DNA of 64,000 nt. Origin: Wohlfahrtiimonas chitiniclastica DSM 18708 (lineage in GTDB: Bacteria > Pseudomonadota > Gammaproteobacteria > Cardiobacteriales > Wohlfahrtiimonadaceae). A model generated the notes under the pieces. That model was not told the DNA's origin. It did not search any database and worked only from the letters and a program-made list of their open reading frames with translations. Made by a program: the position numbers and the translations under genes. Below, piece after piece: positions 10,023 through 16,781 of this stretch (position 1 is the first letter of the stretch; every line of letters begins with the position of its first letter). The DNA lies in contig NZ_AQXD01000001.1 in the NCBI RefSeq assembly GCF_000375345.1, positions 200,599 through 264,598 on the forward strand, read 5' to 3'.

Positions 10023-10814
10023 ATGCAGTTATCCTTTGAGCAGGACAACGTTGGGGCGATTTATAAAGGGGAAACGGTGGCAGCACCGACGGATCTCTTC
10101 ATTCCGCCCGATGCGCTTGAGCTGTGGCTTGATGCCTTTGAAGGACCCTTTGACTTATTGCTCTATTTGATCCGTAAAAATCACTTTGATATTTTGGACA
10201 TTCCTTTGTCTGAAATTGCGCGTCAATATATGTCCTATGTGGATGTGCTGAAAAAAGATCGCTTTGAGTTGGCATCTGATTACTTAGTGATGGCGGCCTG
10301 GCTCGCTGAGATCAAATCGCGCCTCTTATTGCCAAAGCATCCCACAGTGGAAGAGGAAGAAGAGGGCACGGATCCGCGTCAAGAGCTCATGGAACGCTTA
10401 CAATTGTATGCACAATATAAGGAAGCGGCACAAGCGCTGCAATTGTTGCCACGCTTTGAGGAAGAGATTTTCCCCATCACGCCGGTGCTGCCAGAGCTCA
10501 TTGTCAATGAAGCCTTACCCGAGGTGCACATTGATCAGCTCACAGCGGCGTTAAAGCGTCTATTGAAGGATCAAGCACACTATACGCAGCATGTGATCAC
10601 GACGGAAGTCTTGTCGGTGCAAGAGCGCATGGTGAACATTTTAGACTGTTTAAGTGATGTGGCTTTCATCTCCTTTGAGAAAGTGCTCAATTTAAAAGAG
10701 GGCAAGCTTGGCGTTGTGGTATCGTTTATGGCGATTTTAGAGTTGACGAAGCAACAAATGGTGGAAATTGTCCAAGATGATGCATATGGCACCATTCATT
10801 TGAAGCTCAAATGA
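10023..10814 (+). CDS. scpA: Segregation and condensation protein A
   Basis: The 263-residue protein carries the ScpA kleisin signature LDAFEGPFDLLLYLIRKN near residues 36-54 and DILDIPLSEIARQY after it. ScpA bridges SMC heads with ScpB and helps compact and segregate chromosomes. The C-terminal winged-helix part ends in a beta-rich LELTKQQMVEI block. In many genomes scpB follows at once, but here a terminator follows, so scpB, if present, is elsewhere. The start lies one base after trpS. Confidence 0.93.
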   Translation: MQLSFEQDNVGAIYKGETVAAPTDLFIPPDALELWLDAFEGPFDLLLYLIRKNHFDILDIPLSEIARQYMSYVDVLKKDRFELASDYLVMAAWLAEIKSRLLLPKHPTVEEEEEGTDPRQELMERLQLYAQYKEAAQALQLLPRFEEEIFPITPVLPELIVNEALPEVHIDQLTAALKRLLKDQAHYTQHVITTEVLSVQERMVNILDCLSDVAFISFEKVLNLKEGKLGVVVSFMAILELTKQQMVEIVQDDAYGTIHLKLK

Positions 10815-10827
10815 GGATCGCTGATAT

Positions 10828-10862
10828 CAAAACCGCCTAATTTTTAGGCGGTTTTGTTTTTT
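10828..10862 (+). terminator. Terminator after scpA
   Basis: A 12-bp perfect stem (CAAAACCGCCTA with TAGGCGGTTTTG) with a 5-base loop, followed by a T-run. Confidence 0.88.
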
Positions 10863-10863
10863 T

Positions 10864-11057
10864 GGCACTTTTTTTAAAAGTTTTTTCAGAATTTTTCAAA
10901 AAAAAATTCATTAAAAATGGGGTGAAAAAAGGTATATTGTCAGGGGTCAAGCTGTGTGCAACAACTTTTTTCAAAAAAAATCAAAGAAATTTTTAATATA
11001 ACTCACTGAAAAATAATGATTTATCATAATTGATCAAAAGTTATGCACATATAGGGG
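10864..11057. other. Gene-free AT-rich spacer upstream of tRNA-Gln
   Basis: About 200 bases with several A- and T-runs of 6-9 bases and no supportable reading frame. TTATGCACA at 11041-11049 fits the DnaA-box consensus TTATNCACA, but a single site is weak evidence. In many gammaproteobacteria ispE lies upstream of tRNA-Gln and prs; it is not here. Confidence 0.5.
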
Positions 11058-11085
11058 TAGACAAGTCCTCAAAAATCCCTATAAT
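11058..11085 (+). promoter_or_regulatory. Sigma70-type promoter of tRNA-Gln
   Basis: TAGACA (11058-11063) and a perfect TATAAT (11080-11085) are 16 bases apart, with the tRNA beginning 14 bases after the -10 box. Confidence 0.75.
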
Positions 11086-11098
11086 GCAATCCATCTTT

Positions 11099-11173
11099 TG
11101 GGCTGTAGCCAAGCGGTAAGGCAGCGGGTTTTGATCCCGCCATTCCCAGGTTCGAATCCTGGCAGCCCAGCCA
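11099..11173 (+). tRNA. tRNA-Gln (anticodon TTG)
   Basis: The acceptor stem TGGGCTG pairs with CAGCCCA, with G as discriminator and an encoded CCA (11171-11173). The anticodon stem GCGGG/CCCGC closes a 7-base loop with TTG at 11131-11133. The T-arm contains GGTTCGAATCC. The unusual U1-A72 end fits glutamine tRNAs. It precedes prs, as in other gammaproteobacteria. Confidence 0.97.
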
Positions 11174-11297
11174 AATTTCTTATTTTCAATTGAGTTTGCA
11201 GTTTTGAGCTTCTAATGCTTATGAAAAATATAGTCATATATCCATGCTGCAAACATCATCTTCATATCCATCACTTTTTAATCAAGGAAATATAGTC

Positions 11298-12248
11298 ATG
11301 AGCGGCGCTCAGATGATGATCTTTGCTGGTAACGCAAACCCAGAATTAGCGGAAAAAATTGTTGAACACCTAGGAATGACTCTCGGTAAAGCTACTGTTG
11401 GTCGTTTTTCTGATGGTGAAGTCATGGTTTCTATCGATGAAAACGTTCGTGGTAAAGATGTTTTCTTGATTCAGCCAACTTGCTACCCAACCAATGACAA
11501 CTTAATGGAGTTATTGGTGACTGTTGATGCACTTCGTCGTGCGTCTGCAATGCGTATCACAGCGGTTATCCCTTACTTTGGTTATTCAAGACAAGATCGT
11601 CGCCCTCGTTCAGCGCGTGTACCAATTTCTGCTAAAGTTGTGGCAAATATGATCACAAGCGTTGGCTGTGACCGTGTATTGACCATTGATCTTCATGCTG
11701 ACCAAATTCAAGGTTTCTTTGAAATTCCTGTCGATAACATCTATGCAACTCCAGTAATGTACCGTGACATCATCGGTTTACAACCAGAAAATTTATGTGT
11801 TGTTTCGCCTGACGTTGGTGGTGTATTGCGTGCGCGTGCGATTGCAAAACAATTAGAAACCAATGATTTAGTGATCATTGATAAACGTCGCCCTGCGCCA
11901 AACGTCTCTGAAGTGATGAACATCATTGGTGATGTGCGTGGTAAAAACTGTGTGATCGTGGATGACATCGTTGATACAGCCGGTACTTTAGCCTCTGCTG
12001 CGAATGTATTGAAAGAAAATGGTGCATTGTCTGTACGTGCTTACTGTTCTCACCCAATTTTATCGGGTAAAGCGATCCAAAACATCGAAAACTCAGCATT
12101 AGATGAAATGATCGTGACAGATACGATTCCATTGCGTCCTGAAGCGGAAGCCTGTGAAAAAATTCGTGTATTGTCTGTGTCACACATCATTGCCAATACC
12201 ATCCGCCGTATCCACGCGGAAGAATCAGTGAGCAGCCTTTTTGCTTAA
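11298..12248 (+). CDS. prs: Ribose-phosphate pyrophosphokinase (PRPP synthase)
   Basis: ATG 11298 is chosen because AAGGA lies upstream at 11284-11288 and the 316-residue product then has the usual length; an upstream ATG at 11244 would add 18 atypical residues. The enzyme transfers pyrophosphate from ATP to ribose 5-phosphate, giving PRPP for nucleotide, histidine, tryptophan and NAD synthesis. Visible motifs are [16 protein letters not shown], the [15 protein letters not shown] flexible loop region, the [13 protein letters not shown] block and the PRPP-binding loop [13 protein letters not shown]. It follows tRNA-Gln and ends at a strong terminator. Confidence 0.97.
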   Translation: MSGAQMMIFAGNANPELAEKIVEHLGMTLGKATVGRFSDGEVMVSIDENVRGKDVFLIQPTCYPTNDNLMELLVTVDALRRASAMRITAVIPYFGYSRQDRRPRSARVPISAKVVANMITSVGCDRVLTIDLHADQIQGFFEIPVDNIYATPVMYRDIIGLQPENLCVVSPDVGGVLRARAIAKQLETNDLVIIDKRRPAPNVSEVMNIIGDVRGKNCVIVDDIVDTAGTLASAANVLKENGALSVRAYCSHPILSGKAIQNIENSALDEMIVTDTIPLRPEAEACEKIRVLSVSHIIANTIRRIHAEESVSSLFA

Positions 12249-12270
12249 TTGAAAATTTAAGTTATATTAT

Positions 12271-12301
12271 AAAGCCAGATTTTTATCTGGCTTTTGTTTT
12301 T
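12271..12301 (+). terminator. Terminator after prs
   Basis: A 10-bp stem (AAAGCCAGAT with ATCTGGCTTT) with a TTTT loop and a following T-rich tract. Confidence 0.85.
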
Positions 12302-12316
12302 TATAGAGGATTGAAA

Positions 12317-12589
12317 ATGTCACGCACTGTATTTTGTCAAAAATTAAAAAAAGAGGCTGAAGGTTTAGCTCGTCCGATGTACCCAGGTGAGATTGGTCAA
12401 AAAATCTTTGAAAACGTGTCTAACGAAGCTTGGCAGCAATGGTTAAAACAGCAAACCATTTTGATCAATGAGTATCGCGTGAATCCTTTAGATCCGAATG
12501 CGCGTAAGTTCATTGAAGAGCAAATGGTCAAATTCTTCTTTGAAGACAGTGACATTCAATTGCCAGATCAATTTGTGCCTGAAAAATGA
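12317..12589 (+). CDS. yggX: YggX-type Fe(2+)-trafficking protein
   Basis: The ATG at 12317 has GAGGA six bases upstream and gives 90 residues beginning MSRTVFCQKL, the same start as E. coli YggX. The conserved LYPGE-like (MYPGEIGQKI) and EAWQQWLKQQTILINEYR blocks are present. YggX is linked to iron-sulphur cluster repair and protection against oxidative damage. The single conserved N-terminal cysteine (C7) is kept. It is monocistronic, between two terminators. Confidence 0.95.
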   Translation: MSRTVFCQKLKKEAEGLARPMYPGEIGQKIFENVSNEAWQQWLKQQTILINEYRVNPLDPNARKFIEEQMVKFFFEDSDIQLPDQFVPEK

Positions 12590-12591
12590 TA

Positions 12592-12618
12592 AAAACCGCT
12601 CGTTTGAGCGGTTTTTTT
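12592..12618. terminator. Bidirectional terminator between yggX and the dipeptidase gene
   Basis: A 10-bp stem (AAAACCGCTC with GAGCGGTTTT), GTTT loop, T-run on the plus strand and A-run before it serving the minus-strand gene. Confidence 0.87.
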
Positions 12619-12619
12619 G

Positions 12620-13177
12620 TTATTCGATGACGCCTAAGCGATCATCTTCCACAAGTGGGTATTCATAGCTGTTAAAAAACTGGTAATGCCACCATTCATG
12701 AGAGTAATTATCAAAGCCTGCATTGAGCATCATGCCTGCAAGCATCAGGCGATTTTTTTGTGCCTCAATGGAGACATTGTAGTTAGCATGCCAAGATTCT
12801 GGTAAAAAGCTGTCAAAGGGCGTGCCCATGTCTAGGTATTGCTGTGTTTTCATGTCCACTAAGCCAACATCAAGGGCAACACCACGAGAATGGGGCGAGC
12901 CGCGTTTGTGTGGATTGGCTAAAAAGTCAGGATCGGGCGTATGATCCCAGAAAATAAATTGTGCCTTAGGTGGGCGATAAGCATCATACACCACAAATTG
13001 TAGCCCTAAATGAGCGGCTTGTTCGATGGCTTTACGGAATTTAAGTTCTGCATCTTTGTGCAATAATACGCGTGCTTGATCATAAACTGCGCGATGCGTG
13101 AAATTTCTTTCATCTGCATAGGGCATATCGATGATAATATTGTGGGATTCGGGCGTCAGTTCGACTAAATCACTCAT
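12620..13177 (-). CDS. D-alanyl-D-alanine dipeptidase, VanX/DdpX family (M15D)
   Basis: The 185-residue product has both zinc signatures of the M15D family: SxHxxGxAxD seen as SPHSRGVALD near residues 93-102, and ExxWH seen as HEWWHY near residue 160. An arginine in VYDAYRPP (about residue 68) corresponds to the catalytic-pocket arginine of VanX. DdpX-type enzymes cleave D-Ala-D-Ala, usually for peptidoglycan turnover. No vanA or vanH partner is nearby, so a housekeeping recycling role is more likely than glycopeptide resistance. No signal peptide is seen, so it should be cytoplasmic. Confidence 0.87.
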   Translation of the reverse strand: MSDLVELTPESHNIIIDMPYADERNFTHRAVYDQARVLLHKDAELKFRKAIEQAAHLGLQFVVYDAYRPPKAQFIFWDHTPDPDFLANPHKRGSPHSRGVALDVGLVDMKTQQYLDMGTPFDSFLPESWHANYNVSIEAQKNRLMLAGMMLNAGFDNYSHEWWHYQFFNSYEYPLVEDDRLGVIE

Positions 13178-13269
13178 GGCTAACCTCTTTATAAGACAAG
13201 GAGTTATGATAGCGCTCTGAAAAGATTTGTGTTATTTTGATCAAAGAATGATCAAATTGAAAAATAGTG

Positions 13270-13298
13270 TTGACGACTCTATAGAACCTCTCTATAAT
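13270..13298 (+). promoter_or_regulatory. Strong sigma70 promoter of tRNA-Met
   Basis: TTGACG (13270-13275) and TATAAT (13293-13298) are exactly 17 bases apart, 20 bases before the tRNA. Confidence 0.88.
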
Positions 13299-13318
13299 GC
13301 GACTCCTCAACACAGTAC

Positions 13319-13395
13319 GGACATGTAGCTCAGCTGGTTAGAGCACAGCACTCATAATGCTGGGGTCGGTGGTTCGATTCCACCTATGTCCACCA
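13319..13395 (+). tRNA. tRNA-Met (anticodon CAT, elongator type)
   Basis: The acceptor stem GGACATG pairs with TATGTCC (one G-T pair), with A as discriminator and an encoded CCA at 13393-13395. The anticodon stem CAGCA/TGCTG closes the loop CTCATAA with CAT at 13353-13355. The variable region resembles elongator tRNA-Met rather than the lysidine tRNA-Ile2. Its 3' end is repeated 2.66 kb downstream, which suggests use as an integration site. Confidence 0.95.
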
Positions 13396-13401
13396 TATAA
13401 A
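13390..13401 (+). repeat. Putative attL-type copy of a 12-bp direct repeat at the tRNA-Met 3' end
   Basis: CCACCATATAAA covers the last six tRNA bases and six bases beyond. The same 12 bases recur at 16048-16059, with weaker similarity extending upstream of both copies. This is the layout left by a tRNA-targeting integrase, although no integrase gene is seen. Confidence 0.55.
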
Positions 13402-13407
13402 ACATCT

Positions 13408-13434
13408 AAGCCCTTGTTATTCAAGGGCTTTTTT
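13408..13434 (+). terminator. Terminator after tRNA-Met
   Basis: A 9-bp perfect stem (AAGCCCTTG with CAAGGGCTT), TTATT loop and a T-run. Confidence 0.87.
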
Positions 13435-13528
13435 GTTGCCTAAAGCTTTCTTGTCCCAACTTTTGTCCCATTTTAAAAAAAAATAATTATGAAATCATTA
13501 GTAAAAATGAGGGGTTTGAGAGATTGTT

Positions 13529-13794
13529 ATGATTAAAATTCAATCAGCTAATCCATCACAATATGATGTGCTCATTGTAATTTGGGAATCATCTGTTCGT
13601 GCCACGCATGACTTTTTACCTGAATCAGATATAGATGGTTTAAAGCCATTAATTAAAGAGCAGTACATCCGAATGTGACGTTGTTTATGGTTTTGGATAA
13701 TGAGGATATACCACTAGTGTTCATAGGGACGCACGAGAGTCGCATTGAGATGCTTTTTATGGGCTCAAAATGTATTGGTAAAAAAGAGCGATGA
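13529..13794 (+). pseudogene. GNAT-family N-acetyltransferase remnant
   Basis: The first 49 codons from ATG 13529 read as a GNAT N-terminus with ATHDFLPESDIDGLKPLI, then hit TGA at 13676. Reading on in a shifted frame from 13675 gives VTLFMVLDNEDIPLVFIGTH and IEMLFMGSKCIGK, the next GNAT strands up to the start of the acetyl-CoA loop, before another stop at 13792. The usual RGxGxG/A loop and the C-terminal half are missing. One frameshift plus a truncation make this a clear pseudogene in the relic island downstream of tRNA-Met. The product would have resembled small acetyltransferases of the YjdJ/YjaB kind; its substrate is unknown. Confidence 0.8.
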
Positions 13795-13904
13795 GAAATA
13801 TAGAATGCGAAAATTGAAAGTTAATGAGGTTAAAATTGCGCTAATCAATAAGCCATATGATAAGTATCAGTTCAATACAACGAATCACTGACAATCGGTA
13901 GTTT

Positions 13905-14132
13905 TTGTTTGGATTTTTCCCCTTATTAGTCATTGCATGCAGTGCAGAAGTGAAACCAGTTGAATACTATGAAAATAATATGGAAGAAACAAAGGCGGTA
14001 TTAAAAAAATGTGAGGTGACGCAGGGCAGTCAGAATGATCAAAACTGTCTTAATGCTAAGAAAACCAGTCGTAATAAATATATTGCAGAGCAGTTTAAAC
14101 TCCCTTCATGGGCTAAGACGTATGAGGAATAA
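13905..14132 (+). CDS. EexN-like entry-exclusion lipoprotein, 5' end degraded
   Basis: About 75 residues with a lipobox-like LLVIAC near residues 7-12, followed by VKPVEYYENNMEETKAVLKKC, a spaced second cysteine (NDQNCLNA) and a KTSRNKY segment. This is the pattern of EexN/TrbK-type lipoproteins, which sit in the inner membrane of cells carrying a conjugative element and block redundant transfer. The only in-frame start is TTG at 13905, with a stop just before it, and no basic signal-peptide residues precede the hydrophobic part, so the original start has probably been lost. No mating-pair genes remain nearby. Family assignment is by motif recognition. Confidence 0.62.
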   Translation: MFGFFPLLVIACSAEVKPVEYYENNMEETKAVLKKCEVTQGSQNDQNCLNAKKTSRNKYIAEQFKLPSWAKTYEE

Positions 14133-14147
14133 CCAATATTGACCCAT

Positions 14148-14239
14148 ATATGTTTATGAAATCGACACGTTGTCATGATGTGTCGATTTTTTTTGATTTT
14201 TTAAACATGTTCTGTTGATATGTCGATTGTATCAACATA
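14148..14239 (+). repeat. 92-bp non-coding module, copy A (terminator hairpin plus palindrome)
   Basis: The segment is about 85% identical by eye to 16612-16703. It begins right after the eexN-like gene and contains a 10-bp stem (AAATCGACAC, 14159-14168, with GTGTCGATTT, 14180-14189) followed by T-runs, hence a terminator. A second inverted repeat (TGTTGATA with TATCAACA, 14213-14237) could be an operator. Confidence 0.8.
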
Positions 14240-14270
14240 TACTTTATCCAATAATTAAAGGATAAAGTAT
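14239..14270 (+). promoter_or_regulatory. Perfect 11-bp inverted repeat over the fic-relic ribosome site
   Basis: ATACTTTATCC (14239-14249) and GGATAAAGTAT (14260-14270) are exact inverted copies with a 10-base spacer. The right arm covers AAGGA and runs into the ATG at 14269. It may be an operator, or an RNA hairpin hiding the ribosome site. The gene it would control is now broken. Confidence 0.6.
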
Positions 14271-14608
14271 GACTTGGATTGTTATCAGTCCTACAATAAC
14301 TTACCATTGTTGCCACCAAATGTAGATTTGGAAACTAAAGAAGTGCTTAAAGCATATATTAAAGCTCGCAGAGCATTATCTGAATTAAATTAAGCAGGGA
14401 ATCTATTATCTAATCAAGGACTACTGATTAATTTATTACTGATTATGGAAGCGCCAGGCAACTCCGAGATTGAAAACATAGTCACAACGACGGATAAACT
14501 TTTTCAGTATGTAGATAAAGAGAATAATGCTGATCCTATGAACTAAAGAAGTATTAAGTTATCATCGAACATTATACTACGGTTTTGCATCGTTGAAACG
14601 CTCACCAT
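14269..14608 (+). pseudogene. Fic-family protein remnant, N-terminal part, disrupted by an IS
   Basis: Translation in successive frames gives the start of a Fic protein: MTW, then (frame from 14280) SYNNLPLLPPNVDLETKEV and YIKARRALSELN, a TAA at 14391 where relatives usually have glutamine, then AGNLL and [16 protein letters not shown], and after a one-base shift near 14545 [15 protein letters not shown] and SLKRSPLS. The IS begins directly after this. So one early frameshift, one nonsense codon, one later frameshift and an insertion are seen. The catalytic HPFxxGN(G/K)R half is not recognisable beyond the IS. Fic enzymes attach AMP or related groups to target proteins; this copy cannot work. 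Confidence 0.78.
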
Positions 14609-14675
14609 TGAGCTATGCTGAAGAACTTAGACACTAAAACTTGGTAATATTATCTCATAACCAAGGAATTATTTT

Positions 14676-14969
14676 ATGACTAAACGTGAAAAGTACACAG
14701 CAGAATTTAGAGCGCAAGCTGTTAAAAAAGTAGAAGAACATAATGGCAATATCAGCCTAACCTCTCGTGAGTTGGGACTGCCGATGCAAACTCTATTTAA
14801 TTGGTGTAACAAAGCCAATAAAGGCCAACTGATTGGGACTGAACAATATGACCCAGATATCATGGCTATTCTAGAAGAAAACAAACAATTAAAGCGTGCG
14901 CTACGGATCGCTGAAGAGGAGCGTGAAATCCTAAAAAAGGCCACAGCATACTTCGCAAAAAACAGTTAG
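14676..14969 (+). CDS. IS3-family transposase OrfA
   Basis: A 97-residue protein with a helix-turn-helix domain (about 1-55, with RAQAVKKVEEHNGNISLTSR and LGLPMQTLFNWCNK) and a leucine-zipper-like helix (about 65-90). It binds the element ends and contributes to the fused transposase. At 14933-14939 the heptamer A AAA AAG is in the right frame for a -1 ribosomal shift into orfB; the -1 frame stays open from there through 15020, so an OrfAB fusion can be made. Confidence 0.92.
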   Translation: MTKREKYTAEFRAQAVKKVEEHNGNISLTSRELGLPMQTLFNWCNKANKGQLIGTEQYDPDIMAILEENKQLKRALRIAEEEREILKKATAYFAKNS

Positions 14970-15019
14970 AGAAGTATGCTTTTGTACAAAATAACTCTAA
15001 AAGGTTCAGTATTAATCGA

Positions 15020-15841
15020 ATGTGCAAGGTATTTGATGTACACGTTTCTGGTTATTACCAATGGATTAATAAAAAAATAAGTATCCAATCGACTCATCGT
15101 AATCGTTGTGAATTGATTGTTAAAGCGGCACATCAAGCCAAAAACGGTTTATATGGTCATGAACGCTTACATCAATATTTATTGGTTCAGGGTTACAGTA
15201 TTAGCCTGTACATGGTGCGTACTATTCGAGAAAAGCTAGGCATTCGGTGCACTAAGCATCGTAGATATAAGCAAACCACTCAATCAAAACATAATAAACC
15301 TATTTACACTAATTTATTAGGCCAATATTTTGAATATAGTCAGCCGAATCAGGCTTGGTGCAGTGATATTACTTATATCTGGACTGCTGAAGGTTGGTTG
15401 TATGTTGCAGGTATTAAAGATCTTTTTACTCATGAAATTGTCGGTTATGCAATTGATAAACATATGACTTCCCAATTAGTGTGTGATGCACTGAATATGG
15501 CAATTCGCAATCAAAAGCCATCCAAAGGATTAATTGTGCACTCGGATCGTGGTAGCAAATATTGTAGTAAAGCTTATCGATCTATTATTCAGAGACATAA
15601 GTTTTTAGGTTCAATGAGCCGTAAAGGCAATTGCTATGACAATGCACCAATTGAGAGTTTTTGGGGAACTTTAAAGAATGAATTGATGTATCACAAAGAT
15701 TACAAAACGAGAGGTGAAGCTAAAGCTGATATTACTCAGTATATTGAACTTGAATACAATCAAACTAGGATTCAAAAAGGATTAGGATGGATGTCGCCAA
15801 CACAACTGGCAAATTTATATTATGAGCGTCATGCTGCATAA
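15020..15841 (+). CDS. IS3-family transposase OrfB (DDE integrase core)
   Basis: The 273 residues from ATG 15020 hold an HTH_21 region (about 25-85) and an rve integrase core. The DDE residues are visible as the D in WCSDITY, the D in VHSDRGSKY and the E in APIESFWGTLKNE. The C-terminal YIELEYNQTRIQKGLG block is typical. It is in the -1 frame relative to orfA, and the functional enzyme is probably OrfAB made by frameshifting at the A6G site. No stops or deletions interrupt it. Confidence 0.93.
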   Translation: MCKVFDVHVSGYYQWINKKISIQSTHRNRCELIVKAAHQAKNGLYGHERLHQYLLVQGYSISLYMVRTIREKLGIRCTKHRRYKQTTQSKHNKPIYTNLLGQYFEYSQPNQAWCSDITYIWTAEGWLYVAGIKDLFTHEIVGYAIDKHMTSQLVCDALNMAIRNQKPSKGLIVHSDRGSKYCSKAYRSIIQRHKFLGSMSRKGNCYDNAPIESFWGTLKNELMYHKDYKTRGEAKADITQYIELEYNQTRIQKGLGWMSPTQLANLYYERHAA

Positions 15842-15887
15842 TGAAAATCTCCCAAGTTAAAGTGTCTACATTTGACAGCATAGGTCA

Positions 15888-16047
15888 ACATGGTAAGAGC
15901 ACAAGAAACTCAGTTTATTTATGAGGTATTTTGCCCCACTTCACTTCTGTCCCTAAATAGAAAAAGTATATGTCATAATATATTTTAGTAATTTTAAATA
16001 TATCAATGTAATAGTGTAGTATAATATCTTAAGGTCCTAACTTATTC
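15888..16047. other. Gene-free right flank of the IS within the relic island
   Basis: About 160 bases, very AT-rich, with no supportable gene and no recognisable continuation of the fic gene. A GTCCC motif near 15950 resembles GTCCCA motifs beside the tRNA-Met terminator at about 13452-13470, possibly leftover integrase-arm sequence from the island ends. Confidence 0.4.
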
Positions 16048-16059
16048 CCACCATATAAA
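16048..16059 (+). repeat. Putative attR-type copy of the 12-bp tRNA-Met end repeat
   Basis: CCACCATATAAA is identical to 13390-13401. Like the first copy it is followed within about 10 bases by a terminator hairpin, as if this were the original tRNA downstream region displaced by an insertion. Confidence 0.55.
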
Positions 16060-16068
16060 CAAGCCTAG

Positions 16069-16093
16069 AACCCTGTTAAACACAGGGTTTTTT
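16069..16093 (+). terminator. Terminator-like hairpin downstream of the putative attR
   Basis: An 8-bp stem (AACCCTGT with ACAGGGTT), 5-base loop and a T-run, with no gene immediately upstream. It may be the displaced original terminator of tRNA-Met. Confidence 0.6.
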
Positions 16094-16271
16094 GCTATTT
16101 GTCTTTTGAAATGTTCACAAAATAAGAAACGTACATGCCAAATGAATAGATTAAATCTGATTGAGTAAACGAAAGAGCGATTGTAACGCGCTCATTTATT
16201 TCTTCTGAAATATTATTGTACGTCTAATTGCCGGGTAATATAATTTATATCCTAAGTAGGAGAAATAGATC

Positions 16272-16541
16272 ATGACCGTAAAAACAGAAAGAATTGAGGC
16301 AAGATTTTTGCCAGAAGTCAAAAGATCAGCTGAGCGTGCAGCCTTGGCTACTGGGGTGACTTTAACGGAATACTTATCTAAGTTAGTACAAGAAAATGCG
16401 CCAAAAACTCTCAATGCTTATCATGAGATTGTCTTAACTAATCAGCAATTTGATGGTTTTCTAGCAGCTTGTGAAGTCGTACAATCACCTAGCAAAAAAA
16501 TCAAACAAGCAGCTGCTCTTTTAGACAAAGAGGGATTTTGA
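16272..16541 (+). CDS. TacA-like (DUF1778) antitoxin, without a toxin gene
   Basis: An 89-residue protein with a ribbon-helix-helix start (about 1-45: RIEARFLPEVKRSAERAA, GVTLTEYLSKLV) and a C-terminal arm (HEIVLTNQQFDGFLAAC) as in DUF1778 antitoxins. These normally neutralise a GNAT toxin of the TacT type that acetylates aminoacyl-tRNA, encoded just downstream. Here 240 bases of non-coding sequence follow and no toxin gene is present. AGGAGA lies eight bases before the ATG, so it should be translated. It may be an orphan left after toxin loss, or may act on a toxin elsewhere. Confidence 0.75.
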   Translation: MTVKTERIEARFLPEVKRSAERAALATGVTLTEYLSKLVQENAPKTLNAYHEIVLTNQQFDGFLAACEVVQSPSKKIKQAAALLDKEGF

Positions 16542-16589
16542 GAATATTCTGTTTCACCCAACGAATTTAAAATAAAAAATACGAGCTGG

Positions 16590-16703
16590 GCAGGGCATCA
16601 GAATGATTAAGATATGTTGATGAAATCGACACGTCGTCAAAACGTGTCGATTTTTTTGGATTTTTTAAACATGTTTTTTGTATTGGTTGATTGTATCAAC
16701 ATA
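16590..16703 (+). repeat. Copy B of the 92-bp module, fused to a scrap of the eexN-like gene
   Basis: 16612-16703 repeats copy A (14148-14239) with the same length and about 85% identity, including the hairpin (AAATCGACACG with CGTGTCGATTT) and the GTTGAT/ATCAAC palindrome. Just upstream, GCAGGGCATCAGAATGAT at 16590-16607 matches the eexN-like coding region near 14032-14050 with a one-base gap. So a segment was duplicated and then lost about 100 internal bases. Confidence 0.75.
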
Positions 16704-16781
16704 AAATAATTTTGTTATGATATGCACATTCAGTCTTTAATCACAGTATGCAGATTTTGCATGCAAAACCGAGAATCTCTC

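Larger units (their letters stand above)
14609..15887 (+). mobile_element. IS3-family insertion sequence, intact
   Basis: About 1.28 kb, bounded by imperfect inverted repeats of roughly 37 bases. The left end begins TGAGCTATGCTG and, read inward, the right end begins TGACCTATGCTG; both later share TAGACACT and AACTTGG. The ends are TG...CA as expected for IS3 elements. Inside are overlapping-frame orfA and orfB with a slippery A6G. Both transposase parts look intact, so the element may be active. I see no convincing target duplication: the bases before 14609 (CCAT) and after 15887 (ACAT) do not match exactly, so the true ends may differ by a few bases. It sits inside the fic relic. Confidence 0.85.

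Noticed and set aside
11041..11049. A DnaA-box-like TTATGCACA upstream of tRNA-Gln, possibly an origin
   Set aside because: Only one site is present, with no dnaA, gyrB or box cluster nearby; AT-richness alone does not make an origin.
12620..13177. Glycopeptide (VanX-type) resistance gene
   Set aside because: No vanH, vanA or vanR/S partner is adjacent; D-Ala-D-Ala dipeptidases of this family are common housekeeping enzymes. The VanH-like dehydrogenase at 58954 is 46 kb away and sits with a lactate-type transporter.
15888..16047. Possible 3' half of the Fic gene after the IS
   Set aside because: No frame gives the HPFxxGN motif or any recognisable Fic segment; the remaining sequence is too short and AT-rich.
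13396..16700. A complete prophage or defence island
   Set aside because: No integrase, structural, replication or defence gene is present; only relics and one IS are seen.
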